Shown here one piece after another: positions 12,130 to 25,192 of a stretch of DNA of 64,000 nucleotides; positions within the stretch are counted from its first letter, which is position 1, and the number at the start of each line of letters is the position of its first letter. The translations under genes were made by a program, and so were the position numbers. Location of the stretch: the NCBI GenBank assembly GCA_039619475.1, contig CM077116.1:462147576-462211575 (forward strand), read 5' to 3'. Below the pieces are notes generated by a model. That model worked only from the letters and a program-made list of their open reading frames with translations. It searched no databases and was not told where the DNA came from. The DNA comes from Icerya purchasi (Eukaryota; Arthropoda; Insecta; Hemiptera; Monophlebidae).

Positions 12130-12510
12130 TAGATACTATTACCGTATAGCCACGTATACGACAGTGTAGAATGAACCCTAAGAATCGCAATACTAAAGAA
12201 ACTGGAGCTCTTTGAAATGCAATGTTACAGACGAATGCTATTCCACAATGAAGAAGCACTCAGAAAGAAAAAAATAATTAAGAAATACGAGTATAATGAA
12301 AAGCTAGAAATTAACTTAGGCGATATAGTGCATGAAACAGAGTATAAAATTACGCACATAGTATTAGACGGTCATATGGAAAGAAAGAAGACACAACCGC
12401 AAAAAGACCAACACAGTTCCGCGAAGTCAAGAAGTAGTCAAACACAAGACAACAGAAGAAATAATCCATACAGCAAGAGATCGTGAAAAGTGGATTTGTT
12501 CAAGTGACAA
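12130..12510 (+). pseudogene. 3' coding end of an RTE-like LINE
   Basis: The reading ILKKLELFEMQCYRRML, then NEEALRKKKIIKK, follows the thumb/C-terminal block of RTE-like LINE proteins (LLKxLEAFEMWCYRRML ... NEEVLRRI). Downstream, after a frame change near 12390, comes a Lys/Arg-rich piece and TTEEIIHTARDREKW, matching the family's ending with ...AxDRExW. The piece is about 380 bp, 5'-truncated as is usual for LINEs. It belongs to the same general group as the element at 27.4-30.2 kb. Confidence 0.7.
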
Positions 12511-14981
12511 CAGTCTAGAGTCCGAAAACGGATATGACACATGAAGAAAGTCCCTTCGTCATTTCATATGTGTACACCCTGGCCGTTCATTTCTACCCGA
12601 CTCGAAAGAATCTTTAAGCTTCCGATTCTGAATCTCGCTTTCTATTTCATATATAAATTTTGAGTCATCCTCCTATTTTTCCAATCTGTTTAAGTACCCG
12701 CTACAATTCTCCAATTTGTGATCTAGAAGCCTCTTCGTAATTTAATATTTTGAACGAATAGTTTAAAAAAAATAACACGAAATTTTAAAAAATGTTTAAA
12801 GTAAGCATAAGAAGTAGCTGGAAAGTTAATATAAGCTGAGCAAATGTATGATAAAATCGATTTTTCGAAATTACAAAAAATCTATCAAACAAACCGCAAA
12901 AAAAAAAAATAACTCGAGGGAATTAATATTTATCTCGAATAAAATTAAAAATTTACCAAGGCGTTTTAGAGCAAACTTGACACGATTCATTTTTCGCGGC
13001 TCATTTAAAGTTAGTAATAACTTCGATAAAGTACACTTATCGAAAGGCCTTTTCAAAATGCGCCTATTTCCCAATGCCGCTCTTAATTGTTTACCGCTTG
13101 GAAATATATTTCGAAATTATCATCAGATGACCTCACCGCATTAGACTTAACGGAATGGATTGTAGTGTACCGTTGAACATTATTTCCTCAGCGCGATAAA
13201 TTTACCGAGAAATGAAATTGAAAATTATTTCCCTGTTTAATGGTATTTGTGTCCATAAGTATAATTATTTTCACCGTTCCGCGTCTAAAATAACAGTGAA
13301 AATATTAATGAGGCAATGTTAAATTGCAGGGGAACAGCATACTACTATTGTTCGTAGATTAAGAGTAATTAAACAGGTCTTAAATTACATATATACGCAC
13401 TAATACTATCAACTTAAAAATTTAACATCTATATCAAAATGAGATTACCCGTAAAACCTAACAACGAGGGTGCATAAAAAGTGCGTTGATTATTAATCTA
13501 AAAAGGGATCTAGTTATGAGATAATGTTACGCGTACAGGAAACTCTAGTCAACATTTTTCAACTAATTTTAACTAACTTTTAGAAGAAAACTAGTCAAAG
13601 GACGAGAGCCAAACATGTGTATATATAAAAAAATAGTAAAAGTTTCTTAAGTATGGTTAATTACCAGTTTTTTTTTTTGTTTTTTTTATCAGCCAACACC
13701 CCCCTATGATATATGCGTAATTATTGGATTCTTTTTGTTTTTTAATTTAAATTTATTTTATTGCAATCGAGAGTAAGAGATGTGCATGTTTTTACTGTAC
13801 GGTATTAAACATAATTAGCTCGAACTTTCTCGACAAAAAGTTTATGATCTGAGTACCAAATAGCCCGCATAATCGATCTGATAATAGATCGCCCAAAAAA
13901 AAAATCAAAGGGAAATTTTCTTAAAAACTAAAATGAACGAGAAAAATGTTTTGATAAATTTTTTTCAAATTAAGCGTATGTCTCCACCCCTAATGAAGAA
14001 TAATCATAGGGTTATTAGTTCTTTGGAACGATCAAGATAAATCGTAGCAATATTACATTTATAAAGTTGAATAATATGAAAGGCAGTAAGCTTATTTAAA
14101 CTTTACCGGAAAAGAAGTTTACTTGGTACAGTGTGTTGAGTGGCAGAATCGTAGCGGCTGGGCTATTTACTATATTCGTCATGTTCCTAATCATTTTGTT
14201 TGCACATAATTTCAGTAAATATTTCAATATTCCACGTAAATAAATAAAAACTGAAATAATATTTAGATCAAATTTATAGTAATGGGTAAAGTAACAATTA
14301 ATTGCCCAATAACTATTAAAATGATATAAGCTTATAATGCATTAAGAGTTAATTAAATTTTCTTTTTTACTTCTCGCTTGTAATTTTGATATCGAAATTA
14401 AGAAGGATAAGAAATAAACTCAAATAAAAGTAAAACAAATATAGCGATTTGTAAAATGCAAACAGATTCTATAATTCTTTAAAATCTTTATCGCCTTTAT
14501 CAATAATCTTCCTGGTGCAGGAGAAAAAGAGACCGAATGCAATCCCAAGTTTATATTTATAGTTTCAAGAATGTAATTTAACACTTTTTAATATTACTTA
14601 TTTGCTGTATAAGGGACATTAAAAAAAAACAAAACCAAAAAGCTTACAAATGTTAATTTTAAAATAACTTGATGATCTATCGAATAAGTAAAACGACCTA
14701 AAGTTAAAAAAAAACAAAAAAACAGAACATGTTTATTTTTTTTTTGTAATTTAAAAATCGATCGCCTGGTAAATCTGATGAATTTAGCGGAGCTTATTTT
14801 CTTCCCCTGCATTTTTGTGTGAATTAATTAATTTACCTTCTAGTTCGAAACTAATTGTATAAAAAATTTTTCTTCTGGGCAAATAAAATTTCTAAAGTTA
14901 CGTGAATTTTTATAATTATTACTGTAATTATTATATTTTTGTGTAATTTAATATTTTATCAATTCTATTTATTTGTTGCAG
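12511..14981. other. No gene recognised; possibly intron upstream of the exon at 14982
   Basis: AT-rich, with long A and T runs and no family motif on either strand. The last 40 bases form a pyrimidine-rich tract ending TTATTTGTTGCAG, a good 3' splice site, so at least the right part may be an intron. Confidence 0.45.
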
Positions 14982-15100
14982 AACCAGAGATGCGCGACCT
15001 TGGAGTGAAAGCGTTAAGTGAAGCATCCGAATGCACCAACCTTATATTATTGAACTTGTTATCAGTAATTTTTCTGCTAATTCCAGTATACCGATTTTAA
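14982..15100 (+). CDS. Candidate last coding exon of a host gene (hydrophobic C-terminus)
   Basis: A strong acceptor (TTCTATTTATTTGTTGCAG, up to 14981) is followed by a frame open to a TAA at 15098-15100. It gives about 38 residues, ending MRDLGVKALSEASECT (from 14990) and then the hydrophobic tail NLILLNLLSVIFLLIPVYRF. The other two frames close quickly. Base composition is clearly richer in GC than the surroundings. A small-residue stretch (SEAS) before a hydrophobic end is what a GPI-anchor signal or C-terminal membrane anchor looks like. An AATAAA at about 15446 could end the transcript. The rest of the protein is not visible, so the product is unknown. A GTACG sequence 5 bases after the stop could be chance or a donor in the 3' UTR. 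Confidence 0.45.
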
Positions 15101-15407
15101 TAATGGTACGTGTATTTTGTGTCACTTTAAGTTGAATTTTTCGAAATGAACATTTTAAAAAAACACTCCGGACGTCTTTTAAAACATTTTTTTCACTCGA
15201 ATTTCGAATCTGATCATTTGAAGTGGATCGTCAATGGAAATCTCAAACAACTGATGGCAAACCTTCTTGAATATGATTCTCTATGATCTTAAACTTGTCA
15301 TATTGGTAGACAAATGGAATGATTCGTTTTATCTATTATTATCATTTTATAAGAATTTATTATAGTTATTAAATTCATTTTTATCTTCGCTTTTAGGCGA
15401 TATAGTT

Positions 15408-16550
15408 ATTTTTAAGTAAAAGTGTGGAAAACAAAGTAAAAACTAAATAAACCAAAGTTTATTTTTTAATTAAGTTTAAACTGATGATATACATATACGT
15501 TTTTAAACTAATATTAATATTAAAATTGTTCATTTTACGTATATCACTAAATTGGTATAAACAATATGAAAAGAAAATTTACTAATTCGCAAAAAATATG
15601 TCAAGAATTTAAAAAACTGTTAAAAAACCGAACATATTTCAAAGCTACTTACCCCATTATCCTGGTTACATAAATAAAATTTAAATTATAAATAAGTAAT
15701 ATAAACATATAAAAAACACGATTGCTATAATGATGATAGCATCGACAGATTATGAAAGTTAAGTATAGATTTTAAACAATGGATTATTATTTAAGATTAG
15801 ATTATTATTAATTCAATTATTCTCAAACTTATAAATATAATATTCTTGGGCATAGTTCAATAAATGTTTATCAGTTATATATTTTAAAATCTCTAAATCA
15901 ATGTGTCAGTATTAAAATTTAATTTATGACTATACTTAAAATTATATGTACCTACTCAAAACATATAATTATAAAGAAACGTAAATTAAATTTTAATATT
16001 GACCCTGATTTAGAAATGTTAAAGTAAAATAACTAGTAAACATTTACCGAAATATGAAGAAGCATAATATATTAATAAATTTAAGAATAATTTAATCTTA
16101 AACAATAATCCATCACTTAAAATTTATAATTAACTTTCATAATACATCGATATATTATTAAATTATTACTGTAATCGATTTTTATATTTGTATGTAATTT
16201 ATTTTTTACTTTAACTTTATTCATATTTCATATAACTATGATTATGAAGTGAGTCCGAAAAATGTTGTTTTTTTTAACAGTTTTTAAATTCCAAACACAT
16301 ATTATGTGAATTATTCAATTTTTTATTTCACATTGTTTACACCAATTTATATTGATAATATACAGAAAATAATTATTTCCATTAAATTACTGCAACTTAA
16401 TTTAAAAAAATAGATACAAAAAGAAGTCAATTGATAAAAGTGATCTAATTGAAAAATAAGATATCATTTGATGGAATTATTGGAACAAGAACATCTGTAA
16501 ATGTTTTTACTTTTTCACATTATTATTAAATTGAAAACGTACTTAAAAAT
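15408..16550. repeat. Long imperfect palindrome (inverted repeat, about 0.4-0.55 kb arms)
   Basis: The centre is AATTATATGT - 11-base loop - ACATATAATT at 15940-15970. Matching blocks move outward in order: GTATTAAAATTTAATTTA, GTTTAAGATTA, GGATTATT, TATGAAAGTTAA, AAAAACTGTTAAAAAA, and AAATTGGTATAAACAATATG (15549) against the complement at 16331-16350. An 11-base match (AAAGTAAAAAC) at 15433 and 16504 suggests the arms extend further out. No coding capacity and no clear target-site duplication were found. It may be a foldback element or an inverted duplication. Confidence 0.7.
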
Positions 16551-17899
16551 TTTGAAGTAATAGCAAAATATAAATGATATATTTTCTTCATTATTAAATT
16601 ATTTATTATTCCGTACAGATATAAAATTGAAAATAATTAGGTAGTTGACAAGTATATTTAAAAAAAATATTGCAAAACATATCACGCATTTAATATTTTG
16701 TAATAATAAAACAAATTCGTTTGCGTAGCAACACAGATTGAAAAAGGCGTTTGGTAAATTTTTCAATTATAGTTATTTATGTTAATTTTTTTTTTTTTGG
16801 TTTATATACGTATTTTCGTATTTTGTTAAAATATAATTTATATAAATTATCTTTACAGCATTAAAATAAATCGAAAAACAATCCGTATTAGGTAAAATCA
16901 TTTTTGAATTTACATAAATATCTGACACACAAATTCAACTTTTTAACTTGTCAGCATTATCCAACATTCAATTTAAACCTTCTTATTACGGCTTATTCAA
17001 ATTTTATCAATTTTTTAATGTAATGTTCTTTTCTCTTATTGTTTTTTCAATTTCCGTTAATAATTAAAATTCAATATAGACTTTCTCGCGGCATTTTTAC
17101 AATGAAAAGCTCAAAAAACACGTCAAACGACATAATGCGGAATTTCGGCAGGTTCACAGTGATCCTTTTATATATTGGCAACCTTAAATTGGCCTTTGTG
17201 ACGTCATTACTTTCAATATTATTAATATTGACCAAAGTAATGGGTACAGAAAAATTTCACTTGTACGCTTTATATTTAAGCCTCTAAAAATGCTTACGAT
17301 TTCTGTTTACGTCACATATGAAGTAAATAACGAAAAAAAGTCAGTACATCAGTTACATAGAAGTTTTTAAATTTAATGTATACAAATGTCGAAAAGTAAA
17401 TTTAGCTTTTTTTTTTACATTGCACTATAATCAAATAACAGACAAATGCATTCTATAGCGATATTATCGAAATTTTTTAGTTATTGTCGACGAATGTCAT
17501 TGAGGTTCAAAATCGGGACCTAAAGCGCAACGGCAACCTTTCATTTCGCATAAGATAATCGGTGGACTTGGCGTAAAAAACTAAACGGAAGGAAGATATT
17601 TTTTTTTGATCTAGAGAAACTGATTTCTTATCTTCTACTTTTAACAATCTTATTATTATCAGTCATCTCTTTTACCCTCGTTATTCTCTTTTATTATTCC
17701 GGTTTATTGTTTTTTTCTCTTATTTTCTTAAATTTTTCCTTTTCCAACTTGCTACTTTACTTCTTTCATACAATGACTGCATTTTTGTCTACTAATGACC
17801 ACACCTATTTTATTTTTCTTGTTCTTTTTTATCGGTATCTTCCAATTCATTTTTTTTATAACATCTTTCTTTGGATCTTTTTTTTTTAATATACTTTAG
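16551..17899. other. No gene recognised
   Basis: AT-rich sequence. The part 17590-17900 is very T-rich on the plus strand and leads into the LINE tail at 17.9 kb; its open frames are rich in Phe and Leu simply because of this and show no RNase H motif. Confidence 0.5.
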
Positions 17900-17907
17900 A
17901 ATATAAA

Positions 17908-18520
17908 TTGCGAAATACGAGTTTTCATGATCTTTTCCTCCTCTACTCGATCGAGATCGATCTTCTGTGGATCCTTGGTCATTTGGATATTGAGGGCAAT
18001 GAGGTGACGGGTTCCTTAGCCCGCTCTTCCATTTCCAGGGACACATTTTCAGTCCATAATATTGCTCTTCTTTCTTCAGTCGCTCATTTCAAACTATGGC
18101 TCAACTCCTATTCTTCTTCATTTTATAATCCTGCCTCCCTTTTATCCCTCTATTCAGCCATCTCTTCCTCCTCAACCATGGTTCCTTGACATCCCCTCTC
18201 TTAAATGCTCTACAATCTCTCATGTTTGTCGCCTTCGCTTTAACCATAGTCTACTTCCTGCATCATTTTATCGGTTTTCATCTGGATTTATTCCATTTTG
18301 TTCTTTTCATCTCCCCCCTTCCATATACTTTCCTTGTGATGCTGATCACATTTTATCTGAATGTGTGGCCTTCTCTGCTGAACGATTGCCCTTCTATTTT
18401 TCGCTGTTAAAACTTGATATCCCTACTCCTTATAGTGCAGCTTTTATTCTCTCATTTTCTTCTGTTTCGATTATTCTTGCGCTTGAAGTATCTCTTTATC
18501 CTCTGTCCTTACACGTATAA
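17908..18520 (+). pseudogene. LINE RNase H end and zinc-finger tail (family B, second copy)
   Basis: At 17950-18035 the frame reads IEIDLLWILGHLDIEGNEVT then GSLARSS, the last block of LINE-type RNase H (WVPSHxGIxGNExAD). After a frame change the tail follows: RLRFNHSLLP, then CDADHILSECVAFSAERLPF and LLKLDIPTPYSAAFI, corresponding to the same blocks at 2.6-3.0 kb and 57.6 kb. The RNase H Asp in GNExAD is Gly here, and the two parts are in different frames, so it is dead. Confidence 0.7.
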
Positions 18521-19650
18521 GAATATAAATTTATTATTCCTCCGTCCCATTTCTTGAGCTATAATATTCTTGCTGACAAACCCAATTAATGAAAAAAACA
18601 AAAATTATTTACATTTGAGAATTTTGACGTAGCGCCATCTAATGAAATAAAGTAAAACTATACATATGTAAAATAATCCCTGAAGAGGACACTGCTATAC
18701 ATTCATCTATTTATGGTTTTCGCCGATTTCTAAAATACCTACCAATTCTCTGCTAATTGAGAAACTACGTATCAAGTCCTAGGGCTTCAAAGAAGTGAAA
18801 ACGGTTGCAAAAATCACGTATTTAATAAGGATGGTGATAAATTACATTGTATGATTGAGAAAATGCTTATAATAGTGGTAATATACAACAATTTTATCGA
18901 TCAGTAAAAATAAGCAAGTCGAATCCCGGAATTTATTTTGATAAACTTTTAATGAGAAAAAAATAATTAAAATAATTAAAAGCGAATTAAATATCAAATG
19001 AGCAAAACATACTGATTAATGGACCCAAAATCTCGGTCATCATTAAATAATATTTTATTGTACAAACAGATTCTTTGATTAATTGTTAGATACAGGCTCG
19101 CAAAAAAAGTAACCAACAATTATAAAATAAAATAGCGTAAACTCTTGCGAATGAGTCTTAGTAGGTTGACAATTAAATGTAACAGACAGATTTAAAGATT
19201 TCATTAATCAGCAAAGAGAGATATCCAGATAATAACAATGTAAATAATTAAGCTATTTTTCCGCCTAATAATTCAAATGACATCCGAAAACCAAACCGCA
19301 CCAAGCCAATAGATATAATAGTAAGGTAAAATCCCTATCCTCTAATAGAGTATTCCCTTAAAATAATGTATCTTTTAACGGAAAATTTAATAGACAGCTC
19401 CGCACACGGAAAAAGTATCTCGACATTATTCGACAAAAATTGAATAACGTTAGCTAATAAAATGTATTTAATTCCGTTCAGTTACCTAATTTCATTTAAA
19501 AACTTATAAAATTTTATTTTTCAAAAAGAAGCTATAGAAATATTTATTATTTCAATAACTGAAAAAATATTCTTGCCATCGTGGGAAGAGGAATTCGGCC
19601 TCTACTTTAGTTTCACTACTGCTATACTGCTTAATTAGCTCAAAATATTT

Positions 19651-19685
<35 letters not shown>

Positions 19686-20639
19686 GTATGTAGCAAAGAC
19701 TGCAAATAAAATGAAAAATGAGATGTCGACTGTATGTGTTGGTAGCTAAAAAATGTAAGCAGGCATATAACGGATAATCGTAATTTATTTAAAATTTACT
19801 TTTTCTTATTTCGTTATAAATAACCTTAAATTACTTCGAAAGACATTAGAATATTTTATTCAATTTTATCATCACTAATTATTTTATCTAATTTGATTTT
19901 AGCATAATCGTTACCCTTTTCTTCTCCTTTATCTTGACAGGTCTGCAGCACTGAAGTAATTAGTCTAGCATTTTTTCCAGTACCTAGTGATGACTAATTT
20001 CATAACTTTCCAAATTTTTGGTTTCCCTTCTAATTTACCATCTGATAAATTTGTGTTCCAATCTCAATGGCTTTCCTAAATCCGACATTGTTCTTGATGT
20101 ATAGATTAATATGCTGTAGTCTAAACTTACCTATGATAACATCGTGAACTTAATTCAAAATTACAACTGCTACACTTCTAAAGAGATGTTTGATTTGCAC
20201 CCGGAAACTATAATCACTCAATTATTTACAATTTGACAATCTAACGCTCAAATTATACTAAAGTTAATACCAAATGTAATGTAAAACACAAAACACTGGA
20301 ATTGATTTAATTAAATTATGAAATTCGGTGTTTTCATAATTTAATTAAATAAATTTCTATGTATTATAATAGGATGGAAAATTATATGATTATACTTAAG
20401 TAATAAGCAAAATTAAGAAAGGAGTAAAAGAGAAAAACAACATGAACCACTATAGAACAAAAAAATACCAATATACAGCTTGCATAATCAAATCGTACAA
20501 AATACAGTTCCCATCGGAACTTAAATGATTTACATATTTTTCAGGAACACAAAAGTTATACTATACACTATAACAATCTCCTAATACCATTTCAAAAAAA
20601 ATGAGACAGCCAAAATAATCTATTGTAGCCTCTCAAAGT
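18521..20639. other. No gene recognised
   Basis: AT-rich, with a (TA)n tract at 19655-19681. No family motif on either strand. The end of the LINE E sequence begins near 20640. Confidence 0.5.
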
Positions 20640-22315
20640 TACTAATTTGATCACCATCCAAGACGGAACAACTGTCACGAAGTCGTATAGCGTTGTCGTA
20701 TCAGATTCGGCACCATCTGCGTACCCAATAACGTGTTCAAAGTGCCTTTCTATTATTTCTATGGCTTAGAAAAAGACATTAAGAGAATTTGTAACTTCAA
20801 ATTGGTGTACTAAAGGTAGACCAGCATATGACGGTGAAAATCAGATAGATTGAGTTGGAGTATGGCCGTTATATTAAGTTTTGTTAATAGATCAGCAATG
20901 ACTGGCGTAGGATGATTTCGGAAGCTTGAAAAAATAAATTCATGGCTTACGGACAGTAGAAGTAAACAATTATGTTGGATGGAGCTGTATAAGTCTCGTC
21001 GAACATAATATTTTCTACAGTGCAAAAGAGAAGGACATCCTATTAAAGGGTTGGTAAGGATGATGTCACCGCGTATCATGTGAAAAATTGAATGATGAAT
21101 AGAATTGAGTCTTTATATAGAAGGCTTGGCTGAGTTGTATACTCAATGTCCATAATTTATTTTCGATAGAATTAACGACTTATATAAGTTGAGGATGAAT
21201 TTGGGATTTATATTATATTTCGGATTAGATAAAAATATTTTATAATGGATATTGATTTGGAGCACTTCGTCTTTCAATACAGAAATGTGAGAAAAATTTG
21301 GAATCAAAACGGAGATCTGAAATTTTATCGGTCAAAACGGAAAAAGAAAATTGTTTATACTGGAAGATGTACCGAGAATTATACGACACTTCTGCAAAAA
21401 TCAACGAATGTAGTCTTGGAGTGAAAAAGACAAGACCATTTTTTTTGATCTTAACTGTAACTTATCAAATGGTCTTTTGTAGGATTCTTTGCATGTTGAA
21501 AAGAACACTGGATAACAGATATGAAATATAAATGAAGTTGCACTCATAGCAGAACCTTATGGTATATCATTCTCGGTGAGAATAGATAATAGCATTACCT
21601 ATTCAACCCTAACGTTAGTACCGGCAGATATAAAATGGTTGACCGCTGATCTCGTCCCACGCCTCCCAACTTGTATTTTAGAAAGAAGATGATTCCGCTA
21701 GCGGAAAAACAGGAAACGTACATTTACCTTCTTTACCAATATTTTTGCCGAAATGTTTATTAAAGATATCGGTGTCTATAGTTTTCTGGGAGGAAAAGAT
21801 TATTTTTATTCGGTTTCAGTGTAAGAACAATGGTAGCCGATTTCCAAAATATTGGTACTGATCCAAATACCCACATTCGATTGTATATCGATAATAAGAA
21901 CAATTTTACGAATAGAGGCGGATATTTCAACATGTACGGATGGATTAAATCGGGACCGGGTGCATTGTTCCATGATATTCGAATTGGTATTTGGTTCGGA
22001 AATGGAGAAATTATTATTAATGCGGTACCAAAACATTTGATGAATAAGATATTTTTTCAAGTAACGATTTCCGCACATTGGAGAAAGAAGGGTTTGCTAG
22101 TGAAGAGAATTCATTGAAATAATAGTTTGCAAAAGTATTGGCCATATTATTTGAATTGATAATAATTGTACCATTTCTAAGTAAGGAAACAGATGGATGT
22201 TCGGAATTAAAGCCGTTTAATGATTTTATTTTGGACCATGTTGTACCATTAAAAGTAGATGGAGAAATAGTTGTGGTAAAGGACTGCCAGAATTCTTGTT
22301 TTTCTTTTTAATTAG
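20640..22315 (-). mobile_element. Decayed non-LTR retrotransposon (I/Jockey-like)
   Basis: Minus-strand blocks in the right order, though in several frames: 22310-22108 reads EFWQSFTTTISPSTFNGTTW then IKSLNGFN and NNMANTFANYYF, the linker before the RT; about 21835-21760 reads VLTLKPNKNNLFLPENYRHR, the KPxK...YRPI entry of the RT; about 21215-21160 reads NPKFILNLYKSLILSKINYG, the RT thumb; 21079-20810 carries CRKYYVRRDLYSS, the RR block after the thumb; 20730-20650 reads VIGYADGAESDTTTLYDF, resembling the RNase H start (TDGS). The central RT, including the catalytic YADD box, is lost. Confidence 0.65.
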
Positions 22316-23214
22316 ATATCATTATTAACCATAAATTTAATGAGCTCTGGAAACATTTAAAAATTGGTATAGTATTTTTTTATTATTATTTTTTTTTTTT
22401 TATCAACTGTTTTTTCATTTAACTAGCGTAATCATTTCGGTAACTAGAAAATTACACTAAAGATGATCAGCGTTATTTTAAATTTATTAATTATAATTGT
22501 ATTTTGTATACTTATTTGTGTAGAGCGATATTTTCAATTTTTTTCTTTAATGGTATCGATAAATATTGAAGCGTAATAACGTGTACTAATTTAAAATTAA
22601 TTTCAAAAAAATTTTAAAAGTCGAATATTTAATAAATGCGTATTTTTTGTGCTGTTTCAGGATTTGAAGAAAATGATTTTTCTAAACTGGTGTTTAGTTG
22701 CGAACATCTCGGTCGGACGTCTTTTCGTAAAACCTATTTTTATTTTGTAAATTTGAAACTCACTTTTTTTCAATAATATTCATTTTTCGCTCCCGAATTT
22801 TCGAATACTTTTTTTGTACCTTTCCAGTTGTATTCCAAAATTTTATATTAACGGTAGTTATATATAGAATATACCGATATTTATCGTTCCTGTCATAGTA
22901 CTAAATCGTCGTCTTTGTTATCCACCTCGTTCCAACGACCAGCTGTATTGTGTACTCTAATTAAAAAGATACCTCACTAAACGATGTAGTTGCGAGTTAG
23001 AGAAAATTTGTATATTTTTATGTGTATAGCAAATGTATAAACTAATTTTATATTATTTACAATTAGATGTACATAGTATACCGAATTATTGTCGCATGTG
23101 TCATGTGTTTTCAGAACGTGCTGTGTGAGTGTTCAACTGTTTTATTTTATTAACATTCGTCGTACTTTTTTAAACACGTACATTTATTTTATTTTATTTA
23201 TTTATTTTATTTAT

Positions 23215-23237
23215 CCCCCCCCCCCCCCCCCCCCCCC
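23215..23237. repeat. 23-base poly-C tract
   Basis: An uninterrupted run of 23 C, preceded by TTATTTTATTTATTTATTTTATTTAT-type DNA (split here in short units of TTTA). On the other strand it is a 23-base G run, able to form a quadruplex. Such a run is unusual in DNA this rich in A and T, though assembly or sequencing error in its exact length is possible. Confidence 0.9.
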
Positions 23238-24261
23238 GAAATATAACTATCGGCGATTCATTTCTTTCAGGGCGTTTAAGTAAAATCTGTGATATAATAC
23301 GCAACACATGTCTTACCCGGACGTTAAAGTGTAACGAAAAATCTCGATAGATATTTTTCAAACAGCAAAATCCGCTATACAACTGTTTCGTCATCGTAAA
23401 ATAATTGCAATATTCACTCAAAAGTAGGTAATATTATTTGTAATCCCGCAAACGGTTACTAATAATATCAACGATCCGTATATAAAAATTAATTTTTACA
23501 TGGAATCAGAAATTAAAAACTTGAAAAATGTATCATCATCTGTGCACTCAATATTTCATTGTTAAAAGAACAAAAAAAAAAACAATAAAAACTTAAAAGG
23601 TACAATTTTTTAAAAATGTTTTATAAATTTCGTAAAAAACAAATGACTTGTAATTTAAAAAAAGAAATGTCGAGAATATAGTAACTAGAAAATTTAGTTT
23701 AAAAGGACCTGGAATTTAATTTTAGTAAAAATGAAGAAAAAAAAAACGTAATAAAATTGTATGGCTTAAATTGACCAAAGTTTTTCCAGGCTAAAATAAA
23801 AACATAAAATTTAAATTTTTTAAGAATTAAATTATTTTCTACCTTCTAATCTTTAAATAATGTAACTTTTGAAATTTATTTTGAATAAGAATCATTAAAA
23901 ACTAAAATTAAACTCTAAACAGTTTTCCCCGATTTTGATTAATGGTATTTATGTCCTATACTTATTTTGATGTAAAAGTTCTGGAGGGCGTTCAAGAACC
24001 TCTACATGGCTGCGTGTTCGATACAGAGCATTTTGCCTTTATAGATATTTAACCCTTTTACCCTGGTACCGGTCAACAACAATATAGATTATTGCGAGAT
24101 GTATTTTTAAGTTTCCGAAGGAAACTTTGGACAATCAACGTAGAACGTAAATATCATACGTAGCTTTTTGTAAGTTTGGCTACATTATACTCTATATTGA
24201 ATGAGTTCATTTCACCTTTAATAATATCAGGATTCATGTGTTACTATTTTATTTGTAGATA

Positions 24262-24264
<3 letters not shown>

Positions 24265-24300
<36 letters not shown>
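24265..24300. repeat. (TA)n microsatellite
   Basis: About 18 perfect TA units. Other clear (TA)n tracts are at 19655-19681, 44545-44578, 47376-47398 and 50049-50080. Confidence 0.9.
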
Positions 24301-24301
<1 letters not shown>

Positions 24302-24516
24302 TTTTTTATTCGTCATAATTTTTCGCTCTTCAACCATTTAGCTGTCGTACGTTTTTAATTTTCGAAATTTCCTCCATCATGGTGCACGTGCTGATTGATT
24401 TACTTTTTTTCGAAATAAGAACAAACAGCCTTTTCGGTTAATAAAGTAAATTGGGCATTTGTTTTTTTTCTCTATTTTTCTCGTTTCCCACTTTAATGTG
24501 TACATTAACCAACAAA

Positions 24517-25192
24517 CAGGGCTGTAAGTGGGTCAGGGCATAAAATATTTACAGTAAGATCGTAATTACTGTAATTATTAGTACTGGAGGGATACAGGAT
24601 GCAATTATTTGTTAATGATAAATTTATTTAAATTTAGAAAAGAAATGTGATTTCATTTATAGATAAGTACATGAAGAAAATACCAAAAGAATATGTTATA
24701 AAAGAATTTTAAAAATGAGAATAAATAAGTACGGATCGGCGATTCATATTAAAAACAAAAAACAATATCGTTGAATGTGATTTAAAAAAGAAAATAAGCC
24801 CTCTTTTATTCTGCGAGGAACATTTTCAATTGAACCGAAACTCTAGCAGTGCTTCGCGTTATTACTTTTTTTTTAAATTTAGTAGCCCGTTTCTTGTTGA
24901 AAGTTATAAAAACGAGTCAATGATTATTCCTTAATCAAACAATCGTCGTTCTTTGAAGTTCTTAAAAATACCCTATGGAATATAGCGACTACTCGATAAG
25001 CAATGAAAAATTTGCTATTTTTCGTGACAACTGCTAAATTAAAAAATATTAGCCCTTGTTACGAATATAAACAATTTAAGTTTCGGAAGACTTGTTTTAG
25101 TATTTCAAAATATTCTCGTCATTTAGACTAAATTTAAAATAGTAGATTATTAAGATTTTGTTCCTTACTGTCCTTCCCTAATTACAGCCCTG
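24517..25192. mobile_element. hAT-like non-autonomous DNA transposon
   Basis: The left end is CAGGGCTGTAAGTGGG and the right end, reversed, is CAGGGCTGTAATTAGG: 14 of 16 bases agree, and CAGGG ends with the inverted repeat are usual in hAT elements. The eight bases outside each end are CCAACAAA (left) and CCACCATA (right), agreeing at 6 of 8, as for an aged 8-bp hAT target duplication. The interior, about 650 bp, has no transposase motif. Confidence 0.65.

Larger units (their letters stand above)
22316..24516. other. No gene recognised
   Basis: AT-rich sequence containing the poly-C tract at 23215-23237 and a (TA)n tract at 24265-24300. At 22660 a GCTGTTTCAG acceptor-like site is followed by an open stretch of some 37 codons, too little to call an exon. 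Confidence 0.5.

Noticed and set aside
22661..22770. Acceptor-like GCTGTTTCAG followed by about 37 open codons
   Set aside because: No donor, partner exon or composition change; such stretches occur by chance in AT-rich DNA.
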